NCBI RefSeq assembly: GCF_000721235.1
Contig: NZ_JOFH01000006.1
Location: 242,790-306,789, forward strand
Origin: Streptomyces olivaceus
Lineage (GTDB): Bacteria; Actinomycetota; Actinomycetes; Streptomycetales; Streptomycetaceae
Length of the DNA stretch: 64,000 bases
Reading direction: 5' to 3'
Shown here: positions 28,913 through 37,762 of the stretch, in pieces
Numbering within the stretch: the stretch's first letter is position 1
Layout of the letters: each line of letters opens with the position of its first letter
Made by a program: the position numbers and the translations under genes
Notes under the pieces: model-generated
Told to the model about the DNA's origin: nothing
Database searches by the model: none
The model's input: the letters and a program-made list of their open reading frames with translations, nothing else

Positions 28913-29410
28913 GTGACCCAGACCAGCGAGAACGTCACCTGGCTGACCCAGGAGGCGTACAACAAGCTCAAGGAGGAGCTTGAATACCTTACTGGTCCTG
29001 CGCGCACCGAGATCTCTTCCAAGATCGCCGCCGCCCGCGAGGAGGGGGACCTGCGCGAGAACGGCGGGTACCACGCGGCGAAGGAGGAGCAGGGCAAGCA
29101 GGAGCTCCGTGTGCGCCAGCTGACCCAGCTGCTCGAGAACGCCAAGGTGGGCGAGGCCCCGGCCGCCGACGGTGCGGTGGCCCCCGGCATGGTGGTCACG
29201 ATCGCCTTCGACGGTGACGAGGACGACACGCTGACCTTCCTGCTCGCCTCCCGCGAGTACGCGAGCTCGGAGATCGAGACCTACTCGCCGCAGTCGCCGC
29301 TGGGCTCGGGCGTCATCGGCCACAAGGTCGGCGACGACGCCCAGTACGAGCTGCCCAACGGCAAGCCGGCCTCGGTGAAGATCCTCAAGGCCGAGCCGTA
29401 CAACGGCTGA
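28913..29410 (+). CDS. greA: Transcription elongation factor GreA
   Basis: 165 residues. GreA enters the RNA polymerase secondary channel and triggers cleavage of backtracked RNA. The N-terminal coiled coil (about 10-80) bears the acidic tip EEGDLRENGGYHAAKEEQ, and the C-terminal FKBP-like domain includes SPLGSGVIGHKVGD. The GTG at 28913 has GAGGAG 5 bases upstream; an earlier TTG at 28883 only adds a non-conserved leader. A hairpin after the stop separates it from the convergent exporter. Confidence 0.96.
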   Translation: MTQTSENVTWLTQEAYNKLKEELEYLTGPARTEISSKIAAAREEGDLRENGGYHAAKEEQGKQELRVRQLTQLLENAKVGEAPAADGAVAPGMVVTIAFDGDEDDTLTFLLASREYASSEIETYSPQSPLGSGVIGHKVGDDAQYELPNGKPASVKILKAEPYNG

Positions 29411-29434
29411 CCCGGCCCGGCTTTCCGCCTCGAC

Positions 29435-29469
29435 CGAGCCCTCGGCGTCCCTGTGACGCCGGGGGCTCG
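29435..29469. terminator. Terminator hairpin after greA
   Basis: CGAGCCC...GGGCTCG outer arms with an inner GGCGTC/GACGCC pairing in the 99-base gap between convergent greA and the ABC permease gene. It likely serves both directions. Confidence 0.8.
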
Positions 29470-29509
29470 TCGCCGTCTCGGCGTCCTCGCCGTCTCGCCG
29501 TCTCGCCGT

Positions 29510-30367
29510 TCAGTTGGCGGCCGAGCGGTACTTGCGCACCGCCAGGGTCCGGAAGACCGCGATGATCAGCACGGACCAGATCAGCGAGGCCCACACCGGG
29601 TGCTGCATGGGCCAGGCGTCGGACTGGACGACTCCCGGGTTGCCGAACAGTTCGCGTGTCGCCTGCACCGTGGCGCTGAACGGATTCCACTCGGCTATGT
29701 GCCGCAGCCAGGGCGTCATCTGGCTGGAGTCCACGAAGGCGTTCGACACGAACGTCACCGGGAACAGCCAGATGATCCCTCCCGAGGTCGCCGCCTCCGG
29801 CGTCCGCACGGACAGCCCGATGAGCGCCCCGATCCAGGTGAACGCGTATCCGAGCAGGAGGAGCAGGCCGAAGGCGCCCAGGATCTTCCCGGCGTTGGTC
29901 GGCTCCGCGGATCCGGTGCGCCAGCCCACGAGCAGGGCGACGATCGCGAGGACGAGCACCGTGATGCACGTCTGGACGAGATCGGCGACGGTCCGTCCCG
30001 TCAGCACCGCGCCCCGCGCCATCGGCAGGGAGCGGAAGCGGTCGACGAGACCCTTCTGCATGTCGTCGGCGATTCCGGCCGCCGACCCCGCGGTGGCGAA
30101 GGTGACGGTCTGCGCGAAGATGCCGGCCATCAGGAAGTCCTTGTAGACGCCCGCGTCGGTGGTGTTCCCGATCTTCATCGAGCCGCCGAAGACATAGGTG
30201 AACAGGACGACGAACATCACCGGCTGGATGACCCCGAACAGGACCATCTCCGGGATCCTGGTCATCCGGATCAGGTTTCTGCGGGCGATGACCAGCGAGT
30301 CGCGGACGGACTGGCCCATGCGGTTGGCGGCGGCCGCGACCGGCGCCGTTTCGGTGGCGGCGCTCAC
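29510..30367 (-). CDS. ABC-2 type permease (DrrB-like)
   Basis: 285-residue membrane subunit with six hydrophobic segments and the ABC-2 family pattern (LVIARRNLIRMTRIPEMVLFGVIQPVMFVVLF, DRFRSLPMARGAVLTGRTVADL, LFPVTFVSNAFVDSSQMTPWLRHIAEWNPF). It pairs with the upstream ATPase to export a hydrophobic drug or lipid. The GTG at 30367 overlaps the ATPase stop as GTGA, so translation is coupled. Substrate unknown. Confidence 0.92.
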   Translation of the reverse strand: MSAATETAPVAAAANRMGQSVRDSLVIARRNLIRMTRIPEMVLFGVIQPVMFVVLFTYVFGGSMKIGNTTDAGVYKDFLMAGIFAQTVTFATAGSAAGIADDMQKGLVDRFRSLPMARGAVLTGRTVADLVQTCITVLVLAIVALLVGWRTGSAEPTNAGKILGAFGLLLLLGYAFTWIGALIGLSVRTPEAATSGGIIWLFPVTFVSNAFVDSSQMTPWLRHIAEWNPFSATVQATRELFGNPGVVQSDAWPMQHPVWASLIWSVLIIAVFRTLAVRKYRSAAN

Positions 30368-31368
30368 TTGGTGGCCTCCTTCTCCTGCTCGTGGCCGGCG
30401 TCGTCCGCCGGGCCGTCCTCCCCCTTGGTCTCGGCGACATGGCCGGTGAGGGAGAGGAAGACGTCGTCGAGGGTGGGGCGACGCAGGCCGATGTCGTCGA
30501 TCTCGATGCCGCGGACGTCGAGTTCGCGGATGACCTCGGCGAGCAGCTTGGCGCCGCCGGTGACGGGGACGGTGAGCTTGCGGGTGTGCTCCTCGACGGT
30601 GGTCGAGCCCTTGCCGAAGCCGGCGAGCACCTCTGCGGCCTCCCCCATGTGGTCGCGCTCGTGGACGACGACCTCGACCCGCTCTCCCCCGGTGCGGGCC
30701 TTGAGCTGGTCGGAGGTGCCGCGGGCTATGACACGGCCGTGGTCGACGACCGCGATGTCGTGCGCGAGGTGATCGGCCTCCTCCAGGTACTGCGTGGTCA
30801 GCAGCAGGGTCGTACCACCGGCGACCAGCTGTTTGATGACCCCCCACAGCTCCTGCCGGTTGCGCGGGTCGAGGCCGGTGGTCGGCTCGTCCATGAACAT
30901 GACGGGCGGGCAGACGACCAGGGCGGCCGCCAGGTCGAGCCGGCGCCGCATGCCACCGGAGTAGGTCTTGGTGGGCCGGTCCGCGGCGTCCGCGAGGTGG
31001 AACTGGTCCAGCAGCTCGGCGGCCCGGGCCTTCGCCGCCCTGCCCCTCATCTGGTAGAGCTGGCCGACCATCTGCAGGTTCTCCCGGCCGGTCAGGTATT
31101 CGTCGACCGCGGCGAACTGGCCGGAGAGGCCGATGGAACGCCGCACCTCGTTGGGTTGCCCGAGTACGTCGAGGCCCGCGACGACCGCCTTGCCGCTGTC
31201 GGGGCGCAGCAGGGTCGTGAGACAGCGGACGGCGGTGGTCTTGCCCGCGCCGTTCGGTCCGAGCAGGCCCAGGACCGTGCCCTCGGGTACGTCCAGGTCG
31301 ACACCGTCCAGAGCCCTTACGTCGCCGAAGGTCTTGACCAGGCCTTCGGCATAGATGGCGCCCGGCAT
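30364..31368 (-). CDS. ABC transporter ATPase (DrrA-like)
   Basis: 334 residues. Walker A GPNGAGKTTAV, Q-loop GLSGQFAAVDE, signature YSGGMRRRLDLA, Walker B PVMFMDEPTTGLD and the switch His in LLTTQYLEEADHLA are all present. The C-terminal extension (GIEIDDIGLRRPTLDDVFLSLTGH) is the DrrA/daunorubicin-resistance type. I chose ATG 31368 with GGAG 7 bases ahead; the GTG at 31380 carries that ribosome site within it. Forms an exporter with the overlapping permease gene. Confidence 0.93.
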   Translation of the reverse strand: MPGAIYAEGLVKTFGDVRALDGVDLDVPEGTVLGLLGPNGAGKTTAVRCLTTLLRPDSGKAVVAGLDVLGQPNEVRRSIGLSGQFAAVDEYLTGRENLQMVGQLYQMRGRAAKARAAELLDQFHLADAADRPTKTYSGGMRRRLDLAAALVVCPPVMFMDEPTTGLDPRNRQELWGVIKQLVAGGTTLLLTTQYLEEADHLAHDIAVVDHGRVIARGTSDQLKARTGGERVEVVVHERDHMGEAAEVLAGFGKGSTTVEEHTRKLTVPVTGGAKLLAEVIRELDVRGIEIDDIGLRRPTLDDVFLSLTGHVAETKGEDGPADDAGHEQEKEATK

Positions 31369-31455
31369 ATGAGTCTCCACGTCGTCGGGGATTCTTCGAA
31401 AAGCCTAGGTTTGTACGATTCGCCGCGCTCAGCGAGCGGCGCATGACACACAGTA

Positions 31456-31471
31456 ACGCGATGTATCGCGT
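31456..31471. promoter_or_regulatory. Inverted repeat upstream of the DrrAB-type exporter
   Basis: ACGCGAT-GT-ATCGCGT, perfect 7-base arms with a 2-base centre, 85 bases upstream of the ATPase start. It has the form of a dimeric repressor site (TetR/PadR-like). No regulator gene is adjacent, so the binder is elsewhere. Confidence 0.6.
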
Positions 31472-31516
31472 CTCACAATGCAGTTGCCCGAACGAGTGAC
31501 GAAGCGGCCGAGCAGC

Positions 31517-32746
31517 TCAGGCGATGACGGTGTAGCCCGCCTCCCGCAGCGCCCGGCCGACCTCCGCGCAGTGCTCCGGGCCCTTCGTCTCCAGGTGCAG
31601 CTCGACCTCCGCCTCCGTGAGCCCGAGCCGCGGGTGGGTCCGCACGTGGCTCACGTCGAGGACGTTGGCGTCGACCACCGACAGCACCCCGAGAAGCGTG
31701 GCAAGGGCGCCCGGCCGGTCCGTCAGGCGGAGCCGGACCGCCAGGTAACGGCCCTGCGCGGCCATGCCGTGCCGCAGCACGCCCTGCATCAGCACCGGGT
31801 CCACGTTGCCGCCGGACAGCACCGCCACCACCGGGCCCGCGAAGGTCTCGGGCGCGCTCAGCAGCGCCGCCACCGGGCTCGCGCCGGCCGGCTCCACGAC
31901 CAGTTTGGCCCGCTCCAGACAGAGCAGCAGCGCCGTGGACAGCTCGTCCTCGGAGACCGTACGGACCTCGTCCACCAGCTCGCCGACGATCCCGAACGGC
32001 ACGTCACCGGGCCGCCCCACCTTGATGCCGTCGGCCATCGTGACCGGGTTCTCGACGGCCACCGGGCGGCCCGCGGCGAGCGAGGGCGGATACGCCGCCG
32101 CGCCCTCCGCCTGCACGCCCACGATCCGCACGTCGGGCCGCAGCGCCTTCACGGCGACCGCGATGCCGGCCACCAGTCCGCCCCCGCCGATGCCGACCAC
32201 GACGGTCCGCACCTCGGGGCACTGCTCCAGGATCTCCAGCCCGACGGTGCCCTGGCCCGCGATGACGTCGGGATGGTCGAAGGGGTGGATGAACACGGCA
32301 CCGCTGCGCTCCGCGTACTCCTGGGCCGCGGCCAGCGTCTCGTCGACGACCTGGCCGTGCAGCCGCACCTCGGCGCCGTACTCCCGGGTCGCGCTGACCT
32401 TCGGCAGCGGGGCGCCCTTCGGCATGAACACCGTCGAACGCACCCCGAGCAGCGACGACGCCAGCGCCACGCCCTGCGCGTGGTTGCCCGCGCTCGCCGC
32501 GACCACACCGGCGGCCCGCTGCTCGGGCAGCAGCCCGGCGATCCGCACATAGGCGCCACGCAGCTTGAACGAGCCCGTGCGCTGAAGGTTCTCGCACTTG
32601 AGGTGCACCGGCGAGCCGACCATCCGGGACAGGTGCCTGCTGCCCTCCATCGCCGTCACCCGTGCGACACCCGAGAGCATCTTCTGGGCTCCGCGCACGT
32701 CGTCGAGGGTGACGGGTCCGACAGGGGCGGCCGTGCTGTAGCTCAT
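31517..32746 (-). CDS. ilvA: Threonine ammonia-lyase with ACT domain
   Basis: 409-residue PLP enzyme deaminating threonine to 2-oxobutyrate, the first step to isoleucine or a catabolic route. PLP lysine is in GSFKLRGA, the phosphate loop is GIGGGGLVAG, and ASAGNHAQGVA is the Asn-binding loop. Residues 330-409 form a single ACT domain (YLAVRLRLTDRPGALATLLGVL). The short ACT version is closer to the catabolic TdcB/IlvA2 type. Start at ATG 32746 follows GGGGAC. Divergent from a MarR gene. Confidence 0.93.
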   Translation of the reverse strand: MSYSTAAPVGPVTLDDVRGAQKMLSGVARVTAMEGSRHLSRMVGSPVHLKCENLQRTGSFKLRGAYVRIAGLLPEQRAAGVVAASAGNHAQGVALASSLLGVRSTVFMPKGAPLPKVSATREYGAEVRLHGQVVDETLAAAQEYAERSGAVFIHPFDHPDVIAGQGTVGLEILEQCPEVRTVVVGIGGGGLVAGIAVAVKALRPDVRIVGVQAEGAAAYPPSLAAGRPVAVENPVTMADGIKVGRPGDVPFGIVGELVDEVRTVSEDELSTALLLCLERAKLVVEPAGASPVAALLSAPETFAGPVVAVLSGGNVDPVLMQGVLRHGMAAQGRYLAVRLRLTDRPGALATLLGVLSVVDANVLDVSHVRTHPRLGLTEAEVELHLETKGPEHCAEVGRALREAGYTVIA

Positions 32747-32892
32747 GTCCCCAGCATCGCAGTTCGCGGTCCCGGTGCACCGTTGTGACCAACCTCCGAG
32801 ACCTGCTTTGCCCGAGCGTCGGTACGCCCTGCCGCCCGGCCGCGTACCCTGTCCCCCAAATCAGCAGCCCTCCACGAAGTGAGCCCCCGGCC

Positions 32893-33417
32893 ATGCCCAC
32901 AACACCTGAAATGTCGATGGACATGACGACCGCCGGTGACCCCGGTCTTCTCGAGACGCTCCAGCACGAGGTCGCGCTCTTCGCGCGGCGCGCGGAACAG
33001 ACCCGGCTCGGCGGAGTCGGCCAGGTGCGCAACTCCATGGACCGAGCCGCCTACCTCCTGCTCAACCGCCTCGACAAAGAGGGCCCGATGGGCGTGAAGG
33101 CCCTCGCCGCGAGCATGGGCATCGACTCCTCGACGGTCACCCGGCAGGTGGCCCCGCTCGTCGACAGCGGACTCGTCAAGCGGACCTCGCACCCGGAGGA
33201 CGGCCGCGCGGTGGTCCTCCAGCTGTCCCCGCGCGGCGTGTCGCGGCTGGAGGAGGTCCGGACCTCCCGGCGTCAGCTCATGGCCGAGCTGACCCACGAC
33301 TGGGCACCGGAGGAGCGCGAGACCTTCTGCGCGCTCCTCGCACGCTTCAACGGCGCCCTGTCCGCCCGTATGGCCCCCTCGGGTGCGACGGCCACGGATA
33401 CGCCGTCGTCCTCCTGA
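32893..33417 (+). CDS. MarR-family transcriptional regulator
   Basis: 174 residues. The winged HTH core is AAYLLLNRLDKEGPMGVKALAASMGIDSSTVTRQVAPLVDSGLVKRTSHPEDGRAVVLQLSPRG, the DxR wing being PEDGRA. Flanking helices would form the dimer interface. The ATG at 32893 is preferred on position, although internal ATGs at the MSMDM segment are possible and no strong ribosome site is visible. It lies divergent from ilvA and is likely autoregulatory, but a target is not evident. Confidence 0.88.
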   Translation: MPTTPEMSMDMTTAGDPGLLETLQHEVALFARRAEQTRLGGVGQVRNSMDRAAYLLLNRLDKEGPMGVKALAASMGIDSSTVTRQVAPLVDSGLVKRTSHPEDGRAVVLQLSPRGVSRLEEVRTSRRQLMAELTHDWAPEERETFCALLARFNGALSARMAPSGATATDTPSSS

Positions 33418-33607
33418 CGCGCCGTCCCCAGACGTCCTCACCCGTCGTCGCCGGTTATCGCCGGCCCTCACCCGTCCTCGCCCGTCCTCGGCGAGGTTTC
33501 CGGGACGGTTCGCACCGGACCCTTGACCGGCGGGCCGCCCCTGGCCTGATATGAGACCTCAGGTATGGAGACCTCAGGGCTCGTCGCCGGTCCGGGCGGG
33601 AGGCGCG

Positions 33608-34174
33608 GTGCGAGAACGGCATGCGTCCCACGGAGCCCGCCGGGCCCGGGAGTTCGAGGCGTTCGTCGCGGGTGCGGCGGGACGGCTGCTGCATGCCGCC
33701 ACCCTGCTCACGGCGGAGCCCCCGGACGCCAACCCGCGCGCGCGGCACCTGCTCGCCCTGTCCCTGGCCCACACCTACGCGGCCTGGGACCGGCTGCACG
33801 GCGAGGACCCCTACGACCGGACCCGGCAGTACCTGGCCACCCGCTTCGCCCGCGAGGCCTGGCACCGGCACGGCGGCCTCGGCCGGTCCCGCGGTCGCCC
33901 CGCCGGCCCCCTGGGGGGCCTCTCCCCGCAGGAACGCCTGATCCTGGTCCTCAGGCTGTACGAGGGCGTCGCCGAGGAACAGGCAGCGGCCCTGCTCGGC
34001 CTGCCCCTGGAGCGCGTGCGGACGCTCTGCGACCGGGCGGTGGCGACGCTTCTCCGCCCGCCCGCCCGCCGCGCCGGTCCGTCCGGTGGCACCGGACACG
34101 AGGACGGCGACGCCGTGAGGGGCCCGGCGGCGGGCACGCGCGCGGGGAGCCGCGGGAGGGTGAGGGGGTCGTGA
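33608..34174 (+). CDS. Degenerate SigE-family sigma factor-like protein
   Basis: 188 residues. The N-terminal half follows region 2 of SigE-type ECF factors (REFEAFVAGAAGRLLHAATLLTAEP and YAAWDRL), with the usual -10 recognition residues poorly kept; the C-terminal half has a region 4 HTH (LSPQERLILVLRLYEGVAEEQAAALLGLPLERVRTLCDRAVATLL). A basic Gly/Arg tail ends the protein. The GTG at 33608 has GGGAGG 4 bases upstream. Its TGA overlaps the ATG of the next gene, so the two are coupled. It may be a sigma factor or a sigma-derived DNA-binding protein. Confidence 0.75.
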   Translation: MRERHASHGARRAREFEAFVAGAAGRLLHAATLLTAEPPDANPRARHLLALSLAHTYAAWDRLHGEDPYDRTRQYLATRFAREAWHRHGGLGRSRGRPAGPLGGLSPQERLILVLRLYEGVAEEQAAALLGLPLERVRTLCDRAVATLLRPPARRAGPSGGTGHEDGDAVRGPAAGTRAGSRGRVRGS

Positions 34175-34431
34175 TGAGCCGCCCGAAACGCGAGGCCGCC
34201 GCGCGGCGGATCCTTGAGCAGTCGCCGCCGCGGGTCCCGCCCGAGCTGTACGCGGAGGCCGTGCGCCGCGGCGGTCGCATGCTGCGGCGCAGGACCGCCC
34301 TCCGCCGCCTGACGTGGCTGGTGCTCGGCGCGGCGGCCGTGGCGTTCGCGGTGTGGGCCCTGACCGTCCAGCCGTGGGTGGAGCCGCCGTCGGAGACGAC
34401 CCCACCCATGACGGGCTGGGAGGGCTGGTGA
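34174..34431 (+). CDS. Small membrane protein coupled to the sigma-like gene
   Basis: 85 residues. A basic cytoplasmic segment (SRPKREAAARRILEQSPPRVPPELYAEAVRRGGRMLRRRTALRRL) precedes one membrane helix (TWLVLGAAAVAFAVWAL) and a short outside tail. It starts by TGATG overlap with the sigma-like gene. The layout fits a minimal anti-sigma or membrane tether, but there is no recognisable zinc anti-sigma domain. Confidence 0.75.
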   Translation: MSRPKREAAARRILEQSPPRVPPELYAEAVRRGGRMLRRRTALRRLTWLVLGAAAVAFAVWALTVQPWVEPPSETTPPMTGWEGW

Positions 34432-34500
34432 GTCCGCTTCACGCGGGTGCATGACTCAACCGCGTGGGGGTCAACCGCGTGGGAGCCCGCCTTCAGTCGC

Positions 34501-34560
34501 AGCCCGCCCTCACGCGCGGGCACCGCCCTCACCCGCGGGACACCGCCTTCAGGCGCGGAC
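34501..34560. repeat. 20-bp degenerate tandem repeat x3
   Basis: Three consecutive 20-base units (consensus caccgccctcacccgcggga), preceded by a partial fourth (34483-34500), in the 170-base gap between convergent genes. No coding potential is apparent. Confidence 0.8.
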
Positions 34561-34601
34561 GATCAGGCGGGCGCGACCGGATCGTCCGACAGCCGGGGCA
34601 C

Positions 34602-35756
34602 CTAGCCGAGTGCCTGCTGGAGGTCGGCCAGCAGGTCGTCGGCGTTCTCGATGCCGACCGACAGCCGCACCAGGTCGGCGGGCACCTCCAGGGCGGAGCC
34701 CGCCGCGGAGGCGTGCGTCATCCGGCCCGGGTGCTCGATCAGCGACTCGACGCCGCCCAGGGACTCGCCGAGCGTGAACACCTTCGCGCGGTCGCACACC
34801 TCGACGGCCGCCTGCTCGCCGCCCTCGACGCGGAACGACACCATGCCGCCGAACGCCTTCATCTGCTTGGCGGCGACCTCGTGCCCCGGGTGCTCCGGCA
34901 GCCCCGGGTACAGCACGCTCGTCACGCGCGCGTGCCGCGAGAGCATCTCGACGACCTTGGTCGCGTTCTCGCTGTGCCGGTCCATGCGCACCGCGAGCGT
35001 CTTGGTGCCGCGCAGCACCAGCCAGGAGTCGAAGGGCCCGGCGACCGCGCCCATCGAGTTCTGGTGGAAGGCCAGCTCCTCCCCCAGCTCCTGGTCGTCG
35101 ACGATCAGCGCGCCGCCGACGACGTCCGAGTGACCGCCCATGTACTTGGTCAGGGAGTGCACGACGACGTCCGCGCCGAGCGCCAGCGGCTGCTGGAGGT
35201 AGGGCGTGGCGAAGGTGTTGTCGACGACGAGGCGCGCGCCGGCGTCCCGGGCGACCTGGGCCACGGCGGCGATGTCGGTGATCCCGAGGAGGGGGTTGGA
35301 GGGCGTCTCGACCCACACGGCCCTGGTCTTCGGGGTGAGCGCGGCCCGCACGGCCGCCGCGTCGCCCGTGTCGGCCACCGACCACTCCACGCCCCACTTG
35401 CCGGCGACCTTGGCGAAGAGCCGGAAGGTGCCGCCGTAGGCGTCGTTGGGGATGACCACGTGGTCGCCGGGGCGCAGCAGCGTACGCAACAGGCAGTCCT
35501 CGGCCGCCAGTCCGGACGCGAACGCCAGGCCCCGCCTGCCGGCCTCCAGGGCCGCGAGGTTCTCCTCCAGGGCGGTGCGGGTCGGGTTCGCGCTGCGGCT
35601 GTACTCGTAGCCGCCGCGCAGGCCGCCGACGCCGTCCTGCTTGTAGGTCGACACCTGATAGATGGGCGGTACGACCGCGCCCGTCAGGGGATCGGCGGTG
35701 TTGCCCGCGTGAATCGCGAGCGTCTCGAAGTGCTGACTGATGTGCCTGTCGCTCAT
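34602..35756 (-). CDS. metB: Cystathionine gamma-synthase
   Basis: 384-residue PLP enzyme of the Cys/Met metabolism family, joining an activated homoserine with cysteine to form cystathionine. Signs: YEYSRSANPTRTALEENLAALEAG, VVIPNDAYGGTFRLF, the NPLLGITDI loop and the PLP lysine in VVHSLTKYMGGHSDVVGG. The C-terminal RLSVGIENADDLLADLQQAL is typical. The ATG at 35756 (SDRHISQHFETLAIHAG) is the family start; the longer frame is not supported. Could also work as a gamma-lyase. Confidence 0.93.
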   Translation of the reverse strand: MSDRHISQHFETLAIHAGNTADPLTGAVVPPIYQVSTYKQDGVGGLRGGYEYSRSANPTRTALEENLAALEAGRRGLAFASGLAAEDCLLRTLLRPGDHVVIPNDAYGGTFRLFAKVAGKWGVEWSVADTGDAAAVRAALTPKTRAVWVETPSNPLLGITDIAAVAQVARDAGARLVVDNTFATPYLQQPLALGADVVVHSLTKYMGGHSDVVGGALIVDDQELGEELAFHQNSMGAVAGPFDSWLVLRGTKTLAVRMDRHSENATKVVEMLSRHARVTSVLYPGLPEHPGHEVAAKQMKAFGGMVSFRVEGGEQAAVEVCDRAKVFTLGESLGGVESLIEHPGRMTHASAAGSALEVPADLVRLSVGIENADDLLADLQQALG

Positions 35757-35853
35757 GGGCACCGAGGGTAGCCGTGCGGAACGCTCCGCGCGTTTTCCAC
35801 AGGTCCCCTGGACAGGTTCGCCAATTGTCGGCGGCGTCTGGTTCGCTTGAGAC

Positions 35854-36972
35854 ATGGAGATTCTCTGGGTCCTGATGGCCCTGGTCATGCTCGGCTTCGT
35901 GCTGCTGCAGATCTCGCGGCGGCGGCGCGGCGCGGTCGGTCTCGTCCCGCCGGGCCACCCGGACGCCGCCGACCCGGCGAACTACGGCTTCGCCCGCGAG
36001 GAGGAGCTGGACGTCCGGATGCCCGGTCCCGACCAGGACCTGCTGGACGTCCTGGACCTGGTGCAGCGCACGCAGGACTACCGGGGGGCGCAGCAGCTCC
36101 TCGCCGGCACCGAGGCGAAGGGCGAGCGGCGCTGGCAGCGCGTGCAGGCCTTCGCGGGCGCCGCGTCGCTGGAGCTGCGGCAGCGCCCCGGCGGCGTCGG
36201 GGAGGCGCCGGGCGGGCAGTGGCTGCGGGTGTGGCGGGCGGAGGCGCCCAAGGACGCGGGCGGCGCGGCGGTGCACGCCGAGTTCCTGGTGCAGCAGGCG
36301 TGGCGGACGGCGACGCCGGGCACGGACGACTTCCGGATCATCATGGAGGAGGCGAAGGCGGCCTGCGGCGAGGCGGCCCTCCTCGCGCCGGGGGACCCGG
36401 TGCCGTACATCGTCGAGCTGTCGGTGGCCCGCGGCCTCGGTTACCCGCGCGAGGAGTTCGAGCAGCTCTGGCTGAAGATCCTGGACCGCGCTCCGAACCA
36501 CATGGGCGCCCACCTGGCCGCCCTGCAGTACTGGTGCGAGAAGTGGCACGGCTCCCGCGACCTGGCGTACTCGTTCGCTGAGGCGGCGGCCGCGCGCGCC
36601 CCGCAGGGCTCGCTCCTGGCGGCGATGCCGCTCTTCGCGGTCTTCGAGCACCTGCCCGAGGTCAACCTGGTCAGCGGTTTCTACCAGAGCGAGGTCGTCA
36701 CCAAGGCCGTCCACGGCGCCCTGCACGCGGTGCACTCGGCCCGCCCGGACGACCCGATGCAGGCGCACGTGCGGCACCTTCTGATCTTCTTCCTGGTCCG
36801 CAGCGAGCGCTGGGCGGAGGCGATGAACCAGCTGACGGTCATAGACGGCCACGTGGGCGCACTGCCCTGGACCCTGTCAGCCGACCCGGCGGCGGAGTTC
36901 GCGGTCTACCGCGCGCTCGCGGTGGCGGGCTACGAGGCCAACGGCGGCAGCCCGGCGACGCTGCCGCACTGA
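35854..36972 (+). CDS. Membrane-anchored TPR-like protein
   Basis: 372 residues. A single N-terminal helix (EILWVLMALVMLGFVLLQI) with RRRR after it anchors a cytoplasmic, all-helical domain (PDQDLLDVLDLVQRTQDYRGAQQLLAG, APNHMGAHLAALQYWCEKWHGS, SERWAEAMNQLTVIDG) that looks like irregular tetratricopeptide helices. It is divergent from metB. No catalytic motif was found. Function unknown; a scaffold role is possible. Confidence 0.8.
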   Translation: MEILWVLMALVMLGFVLLQISRRRRGAVGLVPPGHPDAADPANYGFAREEELDVRMPGPDQDLLDVLDLVQRTQDYRGAQQLLAGTEAKGERRWQRVQAFAGAASLELRQRPGGVGEAPGGQWLRVWRAEAPKDAGGAAVHAEFLVQQAWRTATPGTDDFRIIMEEAKAACGEAALLAPGDPVPYIVELSVARGLGYPREEFEQLWLKILDRAPNHMGAHLAALQYWCEKWHGSRDLAYSFAEAAAARAPQGSLLAAMPLFAVFEHLPEVNLVSGFYQSEVVTKAVHGALHAVHSARPDDPMQAHVRHLLIFFLVRSERWAEAMNQLTVIDGHVGALPWTLSADPAAEFAVYRALAVAGYEANGGSPATLPH

Positions 36973-36988
36973 GCGCCCACCACGCACG

Positions 36989-37016
36989 GCGGGGCGGCCC
37001 GGCCGGGCCGCCCCGC
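36989..37016. terminator. 28-bp perfect palindrome, bidirectional terminator
   Basis: GCGGGGCGGCCCGG followed exactly by its complement, in the 61-base gap between convergent genes (the TPR-like gene and msrA). It can fold into a very stable stem. Confidence 0.8.
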
Positions 37017-37033
37017 GCAGGCTCCCGGTGGCC

Positions 37034-37546
37034 TCAGCCCTCGGTGCGCACGGGCAGCCGCCACCCCGGACGCGGGAAGTGGCAGGTGTATCCGTTGGGG
37101 TAGCGCTGCAGGTAGTCCTGGTGCTCGGGCTCGGCCTCCCAGAAGGGGCCGACCGGCTCCACCTCGGTGACGACCTTGCCCGGCCACAGCCCGGAGGCGT
37201 CGACGTCGGCGATGGTGTCCTCGGCGATCCGCTTCTGCTCGTCGTCCACGTAGTAGATCGCCGAGCGGTAGCTGAGGCCGATGTCGTTGCCCTGGCGGTT
37301 CTCGGTGCTCGGGTCGTGGATCTGGAAGAAGAACTCCAGGATCGCGCGGTAGTCGGTCGCCTCGGGGTCGTAGACGATCTCGATGGCCTCGGCGTGTGTG
37401 CCGTGGTTGCGGTACGTCGCGTTCGGCACGTCACCGCCGGTGTAGCCGACCCGGGTCGCGGTCACGCCCGGGAGCCGTCGGATCAGCTCCTCCATGCCCC
37501 AGAAGCATCCGCCCGCGAGCACGGCCCTCTGTGTCTGCGCAGCCAT
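37034..37546 (-). CDS. msrA: Peptide methionine sulfoxide reductase MsrA
   Basis: 170 residues. Reduces methionine-S-sulfoxide in proteins. The catalytic Cys is in [19 protein letters not shown] (residues 10-28); [43 protein letters not shown] and YRSAIYY follow the family order. The ATG at 37546 has GGGAGG 5 bases ahead. Secure. Confidence 0.96.
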   Translation of the reverse strand: MAAQTQRAVLAGGCFWGMEELIRRLPGVTATRVGYTGGDVPNATYRNHGTHAEAIEIVYDPEATDYRAILEFFFQIHDPSTENRQGNDIGLSYRSAIYYVDDEQKRIAEDTIADVDASGLWPGKVVTEVEPVGPFWEAEPEHQDYLQRYPNGYTCHFPRPGWRLPVRTEG

Positions 37547-37762
37547 AGCGGCCCTCCCATGTGTCTCGGCTCGATCGTGCGGGCCACCCGGCCCGCACGT
37601 CACCGGCCTCCTGCCCACGTCCGTGCAACGCGCGAAGCACCCCGACGATTCCATGCCGCCGGACGGACGTATCGGTTCTGCCTCACCCGTTTGAGCGGTA
37701 GGCGGGAACCAGCGGCGGATAGCCTGACGCGTGGGACCAGAATCGCGCCCATGGGAGTAGCC

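Noticed and set aside
34549..36852. 767-codon - strand frame through metB and the TPR-like gene
   Set aside because: The part antisense to the TPR-like gene and the out-of-frame part over metB are shadows; metB in its own frame explains the region.
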